The translations under genes and the position numbers were made by a program. Below the pieces are notes generated by a model. The model searched no databases. It had not been told where the DNA came from and saw only the letters and a list, made by a program, of their open reading frames with translations. 64,000 bases of DNA from Methanofollis tationis. GTDB lineage: Archaea; Halobacteriota; Methanomicrobia; Methanomicrobiales; Methanofollaceae. This document shows, piece by piece, positions 16,175 through 27,264 of this stretch (position 1 is the first letter of the stretch; every line of letters begins with the position of its first letter). Location: positions 62,001 through 126,000 of the forward strand of contig NZ_JABXWR010000001.1 in the NCBI RefSeq assembly GCF_013377755.1, in the 5' to 3' direction.

Positions 16175-18250
16175 TTATTTTCTGAATAATTTTCCCTCGC
16201 TCAATATTTTCTCCAGATCTTCAGGAGAGGTCACCGGCTGCTCGCAGGCTTTTTCTCTGCAGAGATATGCCGTCGCCTTCCCGCCCTGCGCGGACATGAG
16301 CGCGGTGTGCGGGGCCACCTCTGCAAGAATATCGGCGCTCCTCCGATCTTTCAGGAGGACGGTGAGGGTGGGGCGGTAGGATGAGGCGACCAGGGCGAGC
16401 ATCTTTCGGGTCGCCGGGTCGTCGCCTTCGCCCGCGATCACGAGTTCGTCTGATCTCGTCGAGGCAGCAAGGAGCGCCGCCATGTACCAGGCATGGGCAG
16501 AGGGGTTTCTTTCGGCATCCCCTGCAAACGCATCGAAACCGGAGGCAGCGGCGTCCCGGTAACGGCTCAATCCGGTCAGGCAAAAGAGCGTGACCAGGGC
16601 ACAGAGGGCCATGGAATTCCCCGAGGGGAGTGCGCCGTCGTAGATCTCCTTCTGCCTGAGGATCAGCGGCTCGCCGTCAGCAGGGACCGTATAAAACCCC
16701 CCTCCGGAGGGGTCCCCGAACCGCTCGATCATCGCGTCGGCAAGGCGGCAGGCCTCCCGGAGGATCTCGGGGTCGAACGACGCCTCATAGACCTCTGCAA
16801 GCGCCCAGATGAGGTACGCATAGTCGGCGAGCATCCCGGGAACCGCCGCCTCCCCGTCCATATACCGGTGGAGAAGGCGCCCGTCTGGCCCGCGCAGGAG
16901 CCCGAGGAGAACGTCTGCCGCCCCCTGTGCTGCCGCCACGTACCCCGTCCTGCCGGAGAACCGGCCGGCACGGGCAAGCGCCGCGACCATCAGGGCGTTC
17001 CAGTCGAGAAGGACCTTCTCGTCCCGGTGCGGCCGTACCCTCCTGCTCCGGGTCGAGAGGAGTTTTTCCCGCACCGCCTCAAGCCTGCGCCTGATCTCGT
17101 CCTCGGGGATGCCGGTGGCGCGGGAGAGGGCCTGCGGCGATACGGCCCGGTGGGGGATATCCCCTGATCCCTCCCCGATCCCGTATGCCTCGATGAAGAG
17201 AGCCGCATCGTCGCCGCTGGCGGCAGAGCGCACCTCCTCTGCGGTCCAGAGATAGAACTTCCCCTCGACCCCCTCGCTGTCCGCATCCTCCGCGGTGTAA
17301 AACACCCCTTCAGGAGAGGCGAGGTCCCTCTGGACATAGGTGAAGATCTCGTCGGCGGCGCTCAGGTAGAAGGCGTCGCCGGTCGCCATATGCGCCTCGG
17401 TGAAGGCGAGGGCGAGCATCGCCTGGTCGTAGAGCATCTTCTCGAAGTGGGGGACGAGCCATTTGCGGTCGGTCGCATACCGGTGGACGCCGAAGCCGAT
17501 CTGGTCGAAGATCCCGCCGCCCCGCACCTCCCTGAGCGTCTGTTCGGCCATCGCAAGGGCCCCGGGATCGCCGGTCCAGTGCCAGTACCGGATCAGGAAG
17601 ATGATCATATGGGGGGAGGGGAACTTCGGCGACCGGTCAAAGCCGCCATACGAGGGATCGTAGCGCCGTTTCATCTCGGCATACGCCTCCCGGAGAAGAC
17701 CGGATTCGGCCTTCCCCCGCAGGGAGGCCCCGGCCCCGAGGTCGTCGACGATCTCCTGTGCCGACCCGACGAGGTCGTCGCGCCTGGTCTCCCAGAGATT
17801 GCGGATCTTTTTGAGGACGTCGATCAGCCCGGTCACCCCGAGCCTCGTCTCTTTCGGGAGATAGGTGGCGGCGAAAAACGGAAGCCGTTCCGGGGTCATG
17901 ACGATCGTCAGCGGCCACCCGCCGCGGCCGGTGAGGGCGAGGCAGACCTGCATGTAGACGGCGTCGATGTCCGGCCGCTCCTCACGGTCGACCTTGACGG
18001 CGACGAAACCCTCGTTGAGGACCTCCGCCACCCCTTCGTCCTCGAAGGACTCTTCGGCCATCACATGGCACCAGTGGCAGGTGGAATAGCCGATCGAAAG
18101 AAAAACGGGTTTATCTTCATCCCGCGCCTTTTTGAAGGCCTCCTCACCCCAGGGATACCAGTCCACCGGGTTCTGGGCGTGCTGCTTGAGGTACGGACTT
18201 TTCTCCCCGACGAGACGGTTGGCTCGCCCCTCTGATCCCCCCATCATCAC
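16175..18250 (-). CDS. DUF255/YyaL-type protein: thioredoxin domain plus alpha/alpha-barrel
   Basis: 691 residues, normal for this family, whose human relative is SPATA20. The N-terminal thioredoxin-like domain (about 1-165) opens with the conserved [13 protein letters not shown] and carries STCHWCHVM, a CxxC site. The rest is a six-hairpin (N-acylglucosamine 2-epimerase-like) barrel with [27 protein letters not shown] and [12 protein letters not shown]. The biochemical function is unsettled in all organisms. It stands alone, divergent from nothing and transcribed toward the fasciclin gene. The ATG at 18250 is the second of two close in-frame candidates. Confidence 0.92.
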   Translation of the reverse strand: MMMGGSEGRANRLVGEKSPYLKQHAQNPVDWYPWGEEAFKKARDEDKPVFLSIGYSTCHWCHVMAEESFEDEGVAEVLNEGFVAVKVDREERPDIDAVYMQVCLALTGRGGWPLTIVMTPERLPFFAATYLPKETRLGVTGLIDVLKKIRNLWETRRDDLVGSAQEIVDDLGAGASLRGKAESGLLREAYAEMKRRYDPSYGGFDRSPKFPSPHMIIFLIRYWHWTGDPGALAMAEQTLREVRGGGIFDQIGFGVHRYATDRKWLVPHFEKMLYDQAMLALAFTEAHMATGDAFYLSAADEIFTYVQRDLASPEGVFYTAEDADSEGVEGKFYLWTAEEVRSAASGDDAALFIEAYGIGEGSGDIPHRAVSPQALSRATGIPEDEIRRRLEAVREKLLSTRSRRVRPHRDEKVLLDWNALMVAALARAGRFSGRTGYVAAAQGAADVLLGLLRGPDGRLLHRYMDGEAAVPGMLADYAYLIWALAEVYEASFDPEILREACRLADAMIERFGDPSGGGFYTVPADGEPLILRQKEIYDGALPSGNSMALCALVTLFCLTGLSRYRDAAASGFDAFAGDAERNPSAHAWYMAALLAASTRSDELVIAGEGDDPATRKMLALVASSYRPTLTVLLKDRRSADILAEVAPHTALMSAQGGKATAYLCREKACEQPVTSPEDLEKILSEGKLFRK

Positions 18251-18313
18251 AAACGATCAGCACGCCGGCGGCGGATATAACTCTTTGGCAGAGGGCGAGA
18301 GAGGCCGGAGGCC

Positions 18314-18778
18314 TCACCGCCCGTAGAGCACGTAGGTCTCCCCGTACTGGACCACGTGCCCTTCCATCGCCTGGAGAAGCGCTTTTTTATCGGCACCGGC
18401 CTGGAGATCGAGAACGGCATCGAGGCCGAAGACCTTGAACTCATAGCGGTGATCGCGCCCCTTCGGCGGGCACGGGCCGCTGTAGCCGATCCGGCCAAAC
18501 GAGTTCGTCCCCTGCCGCGCCGCGAAGGGAAAAGAAACCTCGGGCTCCTTTGCAATCGCTTCCGGGATGATCCGGACCGGTTCGATGTTCCAGATCAACC
18601 AGTGCGTGAAGTCGCCCCCGCCGGGCGCATCGGGATCGTTGACGATGACCGCAAGGCTTTTTGTCACCGAGGCGTCGACGCCGCCGAGCGTGATCGCAGG
18701 CGAGATGTCGGCGCCGTCGCAGGTGTAGTTGTACGGCAGTTTCAGGACCGCAATTTCAACGGATATTTTTCCGACCAT
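18314..18778 (-). CDS. YbhB/YbcL family Raf-kinase-inhibitor-like (PEBP) protein
   Basis: 154 residues from ATG 18778 (purine-rich GGGGGTGGGGG upstream). Family signatures are FTCDGADISP-like YTCDGADISPAITL, the DPDAPGGGDFTHWLIWNI ligand-site motif, and GYSGPCPPKGRDHRYEFKVFGLD. The longer frame from 18961 would run antisense across the start of the RecQ-like helicase and has no family similarity there. The bound ligand in prokaryotes is unknown. It is divergent from the helicase gene. Confidence 0.92.
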   Translation of the reverse strand: MVGKISVEIAVLKLPYNYTCDGADISPAITLGGVDASVTKSLAVIVNDPDAPGGGDFTHWLIWNIEPVRIIPEAIAKEPEVSFPFAARQGTNSFGRIGYSGPCPPKGRDHRYEFKVFGLDAVLDLQAGADKKALLQAMEGHVVQYGETYVLYGR

Positions 18779-18973
18779 AATGGTGAGTCCCCCACCCCCC
18801 TGTGGAGAGCCCCGGAGATATACCTTGCGGAGTGCGGTGCCGGGCGACACTTCCGCCACGCATGGAAAGGTTATATCCTGTCCTCCAGAAGATCCAGTGA
18901 ACAACCGATTGCGTGGAGACCAGATCCCCGCCGCGCCTGACGCACGCAGGTGTCCATGCACACAGGAGACCCT

Positions 18974-21148
<2,175 letters not shown>

Positions 21149-21294
21149 TCTGGCAATCGCCAGATGTCAGAAAGTCACCTCTCTTCTGGCGTTGCAGCCG
21201 TCGAGGACCGGCGGTGTGCTCCCCACGACGTGCGGGCAAAATGGGCGTATATTATTATCATTCATATCCAAACACCGTGAGAGAAGGTACACCC

Positions 21295-22179
21295 GTGGCA
21301 GCATTAGACGATTTTCTCGAACCCCTGCACAACGGTGTCTGGGAAGTGGAGGTGCTAAAGGCGTCGGTCACCGAACCCCTCGATCCCGGGTGGAAACGGT
21401 CGGGGATCAACGTCCCGACGCCCGGGACGATCGCCAGTTACCGGAAGGGGCGCTACCACGTGCACGAGACCGCCACCGAATGGAAGGTCCACCTGGACCG
21501 CTACGACCCCGCGGTCCACCCGGTGATGCACCTGGTGGACGACGCCCCCCTCATCTTCATGATCGCCGCCACCTTCGTGGCGCTCGTCGACGACGTCTGG
21601 AGAACGAATCCGGAAAACACCCGGGCGGTCCTGAAGGAGCAGACGGCCGCCTGGCAGATGCTCGTGCTCTTCGGCCTGGCCGGGATGACGACCGGGGCGT
21701 TTGTCGTGCTCAACCCGCTTCTCTCGTTTTCGTCGATCGTCCATCTCCTGATGCCCCTGGCATTCATCGCCCTGGGCATCCTGATCGTCGGGGAGGGCAT
21801 ACAGATCAGGCCCTTCCAGATGGTTTCGGCCAGACGGATCCTTTCCGGCATCATGGTGATCTTCATCGGCGTCATCTCCTACGACCTCGCGGTGGAGGAC
21901 TGGGGCGCGATCATCTTCGTCCTGATCGGGATATGGGCCCTCGGGAGTGCGGCAATGACGTTCAGGCGCCTCTCCCGCGGCCGCAAGGCCGTTCCCGAGG
22001 GGTTTTACACCTGGTGCGCTATCGGCTGTCTCTCCCTTTTGCTTGCCCTCCTGATCGTCATGACGCCGGTGGCCCTGGTCGCCCTCATGACGATGGTCCT
22101 GGGGGCGATCGCCCTCCTGGCAGGGCTCACGCTGGTGGCGAACGGGCTTCGCCTGCGGGGCCGGATGAAGCGCCGGTAA
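21295..22179 (+). CDS. Membrane protein with DUF308/HdeD-like C-terminal region
   Basis: 294 residues from GTG 21295 (GAGAGAAGGT 8 bp upstream; AT-rich promoter region near 21246-21270). The N-terminal 80 residues are soluble, with a charged first part. From about residue 75 there are roughly eight hydrophobic segments in two-helix repeats (LIFMIAATFVALVDDVW, then LLFGLAGMTTGAFVV-type pairs), resembling DUF308/HdeD membrane proteins, which are linked to acid stress in bacteria. The resemblance is by hydropathy pattern; the function is unknown. Its 3' end overlaps the convergent gene by 53 bp. Confidence 0.7.
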   Translation: MAALDDFLEPLHNGVWEVEVLKASVTEPLDPGWKRSGINVPTPGTIASYRKGRYHVHETATEWKVHLDRYDPAVHPVMHLVDDAPLIFMIAATFVALVDDVWRTNPENTRAVLKEQTAAWQMLVLFGLAGMTTGAFVVLNPLLSFSSIVHLLMPLAFIALGILIVGEGIQIRPFQMVSARRILSGIMVIFIGVISYDLAVEDWGAIIFVLIGIWALGSAAMTFRRLSRGRKAVPEGFYTWCAIGCLSLLLALLIVMTPVALVALMTMVLGAIALLAGLTLVANGLRLRGRMKRR

Positions 22180-23344
22180 TGGGGTGCGCCTCGCGCCTCG
22201 TGAAAAAGAGGGAGGCGTACCGCTCCGCGATGCGGGGATGGAGAGAGGGTTTCTCTGCGTCAAGCCATTCATAGAACCCCGCCATCGTGTGTGCGGGCGT
22301 CCGACTGCTCTCGAAGGCAAGGTCACCCCCTGCGTCCAGGACTATCTTCAGGTACTCGTCTTTCCCCCGCACCTTGAAGTAGATGACAGGGGTGTAGGCC
22401 GGGATATCGAACGCGATCACCACCCTGCAAAAGCACCCGACCACGTCGTCGGCAGAGAGGACGGCGTCCTTTATCCTGACCCCCCGGTCGCGGAGCATTG
22501 TGCGGACGCCGGACTCGTCCAGCGTGCCCAGCATGATCTTCTTCGAGAGGGGGTTGACGACCGACGCTATCGCCTCCATCCCGTCGTCTGTACGGGCGGA
22601 GAGCATGGCCCAAACGACCCTCTCCCGGTTGCCGTCATGGACCTCCTTATAGTCGAAGGAATTTTGCGGGCGGAAAGGGGTGAGGCCGACGGCCTTCTGG
22701 TGCGGACCTGGCCTTTCCGGCCTTCTCCGCAGCGACCCCTCGTAGATCAGGTCCCTCATCTCCTCGACCGGGTTTGTGATCAGGACGAGGCAGTCGGGTT
22801 CCTCAGCGATCCTCTGGACGCTGGCATACTGCGAGACGTCGACCGACGAGACCAGGACGAAGGGGACGGTCTTCTGCCCGAGCAGGGTGCCCAGCAGCAT
22901 CTTCTTGTAGCAGACCTCTTCGTGAAACGTCTTCAGGCCCATGGCCGAGGTGATCACCTCGAAAAAGCCCATGTTCCCGAGGTTGTCCACGAAGAGGAGG
23001 TCCATCTCGGCGATCGTCTGCCCGTTCCCCCTGACCGTCAGGTTCCCCTTCTCCGAGTAAAAAAATCCGTTCTGGCCGGGGTGCGTCGCGATATGGGGTT
23101 CCTGCATGTCGTTCCCTTTCCTGACGACAGAGCGTATGAGGTCGGTCTGGAGGGAGAGGTCGAGCATGATCTCGTACACGAGACACTCGTACCAGTGCCC
23201 TTCGGCCCCGCGCTGGACGGCGTAGTCCTCGGAGAAGAGACCCCATTTCTCATGGTATCCCAGGTGGCGGAGGGCCCTCTGCGCCACATTCTCGTCGAAA
23301 AAATCGCGGGGGAATGTGTGATCCAGCCAGGTCAAAAACTCCAT
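22127..23344 (-). CDS. Unknown protein with PD-(D/E)XK-nuclease-like region
   Basis: 405 residues from ATG 23344; the longer frame upstream runs through the CDF-transporter gene. No named family recognised. Residues 50-190 look like a restriction-endonuclease fold: GHWYECLVYEIMLD (Glu-bearing helix), AEMDLLFVDNLG (Asp) and FFEVITSAMGLKTFHEE (E-x-I/T, with Lys displaced), then a helix and VPFVLVSSVDVS strand. DUF1887-type CARF/nuclease proteins look partly similar. The C-terminal half has a second alpha/beta region (VVIAFDIPAYTPVIYFKV). It is convergent with the membrane-protein gene, overlapping 53 bp. Confidence 0.65.
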   Translation of the reverse strand: MEFLTWLDHTFPRDFFDENVAQRALRHLGYHEKWGLFSEDYAVQRGAEGHWYECLVYEIMLDLSLQTDLIRSVVRKGNDMQEPHIATHPGQNGFFYSEKGNLTVRGNGQTIAEMDLLFVDNLGNMGFFEVITSAMGLKTFHEEVCYKKMLLGTLLGQKTVPFVLVSSVDVSQYASVQRIAEEPDCLVLITNPVEEMRDLIYEGSLRRRPERPGPHQKAVGLTPFRPQNSFDYKEVHDGNRERVVWAMLSARTDDGMEAIASVVNPLSKKIMLGTLDESGVRTMLRDRGVRIKDAVLSADDVVGCFCRVVIAFDIPAYTPVIYFKVRGKDEYLKIVLDAGGDLAFESSRTPAHTMAGFYEWLDAEKPSLHPRIAERYASLFFTRREAHPITGASSGPAGEARSPPA

Positions 23345-23459
23345 GTTCAGATGAGAGAGTGACGGTGATGACACATTATCGTTTCTGTTTTGCCGGGCAG
23401 GGGCACACCTCCGTCTCCTTCCGCAAGAGGTATAAATGGGCAGCAGGATATTCCACGGC

Positions 23460-24692
23460 ATGGCAGGCGATGGAGACAGCAGATGCGCAGACGCCGTCAT
23501 CATGCGGGTGGCCTGGGTCTCGCTCGCCGTGAATGCCGGGCTCGTCCTGATAAAACTCTTCCTTGCCGGGATCACCGGGAGCCTGGCACTCGAGGCCGAC
23601 GCCGTCCACTCGTCTCTGGACGTGCTCGCCTCCGTCGCCCTCCTCGCCGGGATATGGCTCTCGTCCCGCCGGAGCAGGGAGTTCCCGTACGGGCTGTATA
23701 AGGTGGAAAACATCGTCTCGGTGGCGATCGCCCTCCTGGTCTTTCTCACCGCAGGGGAGATCGCCGCGGAGGCCCTCACCGGGGAGGGGACGGCCCTGCC
23801 CTTTGGCGGGTGGGTGCTCGTCGCCGTCGCCGCCCTGGTGGTTGTCCCCTACCTGCTTGGCACCTGGGAGGTGCGGGTGGGAACGGCCTACCATTCTCCC
23901 AGCCTGATCGCCGACGGGAGACAGCACCGGGTGGATGTGCTCTCGACCTCGGTGGTTTTCTTCGCCCTTCTCGCCCGGTATTTCGGGCTCCCCATCGATC
24001 ACCTTGCGGCCGTGATCATCGCCGCATTCATCGCGTACGCCGGCTGGGACATCCTGAAGGACAGCATGCGCACCCTCCTCGACGCCTCGATCGATCACGA
24101 AACGCGCGACACCATCAGGTCTGCGATCCTCGCCGATCCGATGGTGATCGGGATAAAAGACCTGACCGGCCGGAACTCTGGAAGGTATATCTTTGTCGAG
24201 GCCGGTGTCGTGATGAAGCAGACCGATCTTGCTGAGGCGGCGCTGGTGAGCGAACGCATCCAGGCCCGTATCCGAGAAACGGTCCAGAACGTGGAGCGGG
24301 TGGTCATCCACGCCGAAGCCGGAGAACGCTCGCACCTGCGCTATGCCGTCCCGCTCAGCGACCTGGAGGGTACGATCAGTCCCCACTTCGGTGAAGCGCC
24401 CTATTTCGCCCTGCTCGATTTCGGCGTGAAGGAGGGGAGGCTGGAGCGCAAGGAGATCCTCTCCAACCCGGTCAGGGACCTTGAAAAACAGAAAGGGCTC
24501 CGTGCGGCAGAACTGCTCCTGCAGCAGAAACCCGACGTCGTCGTCTCGCGCCAGCCCCTTGCCGGCAAGTCGCCGGAGTATGTCTTCGAGTCGGCCAGGA
24601 TCATGGTGAGGATAACCGAGGCGGAGCGGCTTTCTGACCTCGTGGGAGAGATCGAGGGGGAGATGCGGGAGGAGCGGGCCGCGGGGGCGTGA
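23460..24692 (+). CDS. Cation-diffusion-facilitator transporter with C-terminal NifX/NifB-like domain
   Basis: 410 residues. The start is ATG 23460: TATAAAT at 23431-23437 lies 26 bp upstream, giving a leaderless mRNA, and the earlier ATG at 23436 overlaps the TATA box. Membrane part (about 15-205): LEADAVHSSLDVLASVALLAG supplies the metal-site His/Asp pair and SLIADGRQHRVDVLST the second. A cytoplasmic ferredoxin-like dimerisation domain follows (about 205-285). Residues about 290-400 (ISPHFGEAPYFALLDF, KPDVVVSRQPLAGKSPEYVFES) form a dinitrogenase iron-molybdenum-cofactor-type domain. Fe(II), Zn(II) or Mn(II) export is likely; the extra domain could sense or bind metal or cluster. Confidence 0.92.
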   Translation: MAGDGDSRCADAVIMRVAWVSLAVNAGLVLIKLFLAGITGSLALEADAVHSSLDVLASVALLAGIWLSSRRSREFPYGLYKVENIVSVAIALLVFLTAGEIAAEALTGEGTALPFGGWVLVAVAALVVVPYLLGTWEVRVGTAYHSPSLIADGRQHRVDVLSTSVVFFALLARYFGLPIDHLAAVIIAAFIAYAGWDILKDSMRTLLDASIDHETRDTIRSAILADPMVIGIKDLTGRNSGRYIFVEAGVVMKQTDLAEAALVSERIQARIRETVQNVERVVIHAEAGERSHLRYAVPLSDLEGTISPHFGEAPYFALLDFGVKEGRLERKEILSNPVRDLEKQKGLRAAELLLQQKPDVVVSRQPLAGKSPEYVFESARIMVRITEAERLSDLVGEIEGEMREERAAGA

Positions 24693-24739
24693 TGATCCCC
24701 TCGTATCACATAATATATAATTGATAAAATATCTCCGTT

Positions 24740-26827
24740 ATGGCACGTTATTGCGGCAGGGTGCACAATACCTGCATTTTCTGGGTGCTGGTCGTCCTGA
24801 TCGGCATCTGCCTCGTCGCCGGGGCCCAGGCGCAGCGGGCGAATCTCCAGGTGCAGTCAAATGACGGCGTCACGACCAAAACCGATCTCCTTGCGAGCGG
24901 GTACTATCCGCTCCAGCACACCTATTCGATCAGCGCATACAATATGGACGACGACAGCGATACGGTGCTTGGAAACATCACCTATAGTCTCGGGCTTCTG
25001 GATATGTCCCACGTCGTCACGATAGACAGGAAAGATTATGCAACAGTGAACGGGAGCGCCGTTCAATGGGTGTTTCCGGGGGACGTCACCATCCCCGAGA
25101 ACAATCACATTATCGTCGGGGTAAAGACCGATTATTATGACCTGCAGTATGTGCCCGTCACCCTGCAGAGGCAGTTGAACAGCACCCGCTTTACTTCCGA
25201 CGGCTACCAGATGGCGCGTTTCAACATTACCTTCGAAGACCTTTCCCGTGCAACCGGGGATCTCCCCTGCACCTCCATCTGGGTCGGACTCACTGCAGGT
25301 CGGTCGGGCACAGTGAACGCCTCGTTTGTTCCCGGGACGTTCACCACCGATCTCCCTCTCAGTCGTCCCATCGATTCTGGAGAGATCCATTACCTCTCTT
25401 TTGCCCCGGATCTCTCGCAGCTGGAGGAGAACCGGGTCTACATGATTGAAACGGTGGTGAAGATCGATCTTCCGGGTGATGAGGTGCAACCTGTAGAGTA
25501 CAGGCCGTATCTCGGCGTTGGTCTTGGCAATTCGAGAGGTTATGTCGACACCGGGACAGCGTATACGACGGCCATGCCCGAAGATCTGCTCCCGCCGGGC
25601 GTCACCCACGCTGCTGTATCGACCAACGTCTCAAACAGGTGGTCGTATTCGGTAAACTACATGAAAATGATTTCTCTTTCACAGATCAGCAGAACAGACA
25701 GGGAAGAAGAGGCGGAGTTTGAGATACAACTGCAAAAAATCACCAGAACGGATGCAGATCTTCTTGAGTCCGGGTATTACCCGCTTCAGCATCGTTATTT
25801 GATCAGAGTGTCCAATGATGACGATTCCAGCGATACCATCCTCGGAAACGTCACGTACACCCTTGGACTTCAGGATATGTCTTGCATCGTTGAGATAGAG
25901 GACAGCGACTATGCAACAGTAGATCAAAGCGCTGTTCGATGGGTATTTCCGGAGGAAATTGTTATCCACGAGGATAGATATCTTGGTTCCAAGGTAAAAA
26001 CCGATAAATACGAGACGCAATACGTGCCTCTCACTCTCAGGCGGGAGATGAACAACACGAATTTTTACTCCGACGGTTATCAGCAGGCGAACTTTAGCAT
26101 CACCTTTGAAGACATATCCCATGCGACCGAAGATCTGCCCTGCACCTCCATTTTGATCGGACTTACTGCGTCTCAGGCCGACATAGTGAACGCATCCTTC
26201 GTGCCCGAGAGCGTCATCACTGATTTACCCCTACGGCGTCTCAGCAGTTCCGACATCCACCATCTCTCCTTTTACCCGAAGATGGAGCAGATTGAGGAGA
26301 ACCAGACCTACACGATCAAGACGGTGGTGAAGATCGACCTGCCGGACGAGGACGCACTACCCGTTGAGTACAAACCATATATCGTCATCTACCTGCGCAA
26401 TGAAAATGATAGTGAGGGCGCTGTGAAGGCACATATGACGACCATGCCGGAGGATATGCTCCCGCCGGGCGTCATCTATGCCAGTGCATCGACCAATGTC
26501 TCAAACCGCTGGTCATATGAGTTGATGTACAAAAAAGAGGCCGCTCTTTCTGAAATCCGCAGGTATGCTCAGGACATCCCCACCGCACACTTTACCGCAA
26601 ACACCACCACCGGTCCCGCCCCGCTCACCGTGCAGTTCACCGACACCGGCACGATCGAAAACGCCGCCGCCTGGCGGTGGGACTTCGGCAACGGCTTTCT
26701 CTCGAAGGTGCGCAATCCTCTCTTCACCTACCATGGGGCAGGGGCCTACAACGTCTCGCTGACCGTCACCGACGCGGAAAACCGGACGTGGAAGACGGTA
26801 CAGGAGAACTATATCACCGTGACGTGA
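24740..26827 (+). CDS. Secreted surface protein, tandem ~290-residue repeats plus PKD domain
   Basis: 695 residues. A signal peptide (about 1-32, cleavage near AQAQR) follows a TATA-rich AATATATAATT. Residues about 45-330 and 340-625 are an internal duplication: LLASGYYPLQHTYSI / LLESGYYPLQHRYLI, LPCTSIWVGLTA / LPCTSILIGLTA and MPEDLLPPGV / MPEDMLPPGV. A PKD domain closes the protein (FGNGFLSKVRNPLFTYHGAGAYNVSLTV). Asn-x-Ser/Thr sites are frequent, as in glycosylated archaeal surface proteins. No C-terminal membrane anchor or sorting signal is visible. A structural or adhesive envelope role is an inference. Confidence 0.88.
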   Translation: MARYCGRVHNTCIFWVLVVLIGICLVAGAQAQRANLQVQSNDGVTTKTDLLASGYYPLQHTYSISAYNMDDDSDTVLGNITYSLGLLDMSHVVTIDRKDYATVNGSAVQWVFPGDVTIPENNHIIVGVKTDYYDLQYVPVTLQRQLNSTRFTSDGYQMARFNITFEDLSRATGDLPCTSIWVGLTAGRSGTVNASFVPGTFTTDLPLSRPIDSGEIHYLSFAPDLSQLEENRVYMIETVVKIDLPGDEVQPVEYRPYLGVGLGNSRGYVDTGTAYTTAMPEDLLPPGVTHAAVSTNVSNRWSYSVNYMKMISLSQISRTDREEEAEFEIQLQKITRTDADLLESGYYPLQHRYLIRVSNDDDSSDTILGNVTYTLGLQDMSCIVEIEDSDYATVDQSAVRWVFPEEIVIHEDRYLGSKVKTDKYETQYVPLTLRREMNNTNFYSDGYQQANFSITFEDISHATEDLPCTSILIGLTASQADIVNASFVPESVITDLPLRRLSSSDIHHLSFYPKMEQIEENQTYTIKTVVKIDLPDEDALPVEYKPYIVIYLRNENDSEGAVKAHMTTMPEDMLPPGVIYASASTNVSNRWSYELMYKKEAALSEIRRYAQDIPTAHFTANTTTGPAPLTVQFTDTGTIENAAAWRWDFGNGFLSKVRNPLFTYHGAGAYNVSLTVTDAENRTWKTVQENYITVT

Positions 26828-27264
26828 CCGGCGGGGATCGGTAAGGTCGGCGGCAGGGGGCCTGCTGCCCCGTAGAACTGCGATAGGGGGGGGAAGGGTA
26901 AATCATGCCGGAACGCCCACCAGGATTTTTTCTGGCAGAGGCTCTGCCCGGCCCATACCCGCATGTCAGAGGTAATCGCACGCTGAGCGGGTGTTGCGTG
27001 AGCGTACGGGAAATCTGGTTACGCCTCTACCGGGGGGCCTGCTGCCCCCCGGTCCCCCCGCAAAATACGATAGGGGCAGGGACAGGAAAGCCACTAAGAA
27101 ATGCATATCCATCATTTCTCATCGAGAGATCCCTCGCCCGCCCGTACCCTCATGTCCTGGGCAATTGCCCCCAGCGCGAAGATGAATGACTCACGCTCGC
27201 ATCCGGAAAAGGGGTGATTCTAAAAACCCTGAAAAAAAGATATACCGGGTATCCCGGAATTATT
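26828..27264. repeat. GC-rich dispersed intergenic repeat block
   Basis: 437 bp with no supported gene. It contains two copies of a related unit: GGGGGCCTGCTGCCCCGTAG with TGCGATAGGGG (26857-26888) and GGGGGGCCTGCTGCCCCCCGG with TACGATAGGGG (27034-27076). On the other strand CCCCCCGGTAGAGGCGTAACC then GATTTCCCGTACGCTCACG (near 27034-26985) matches the GAACCTGATTCCCGTAC/CTCAC segment of the blocks at 15.3 and 35.6 kb. Confidence 0.6.
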
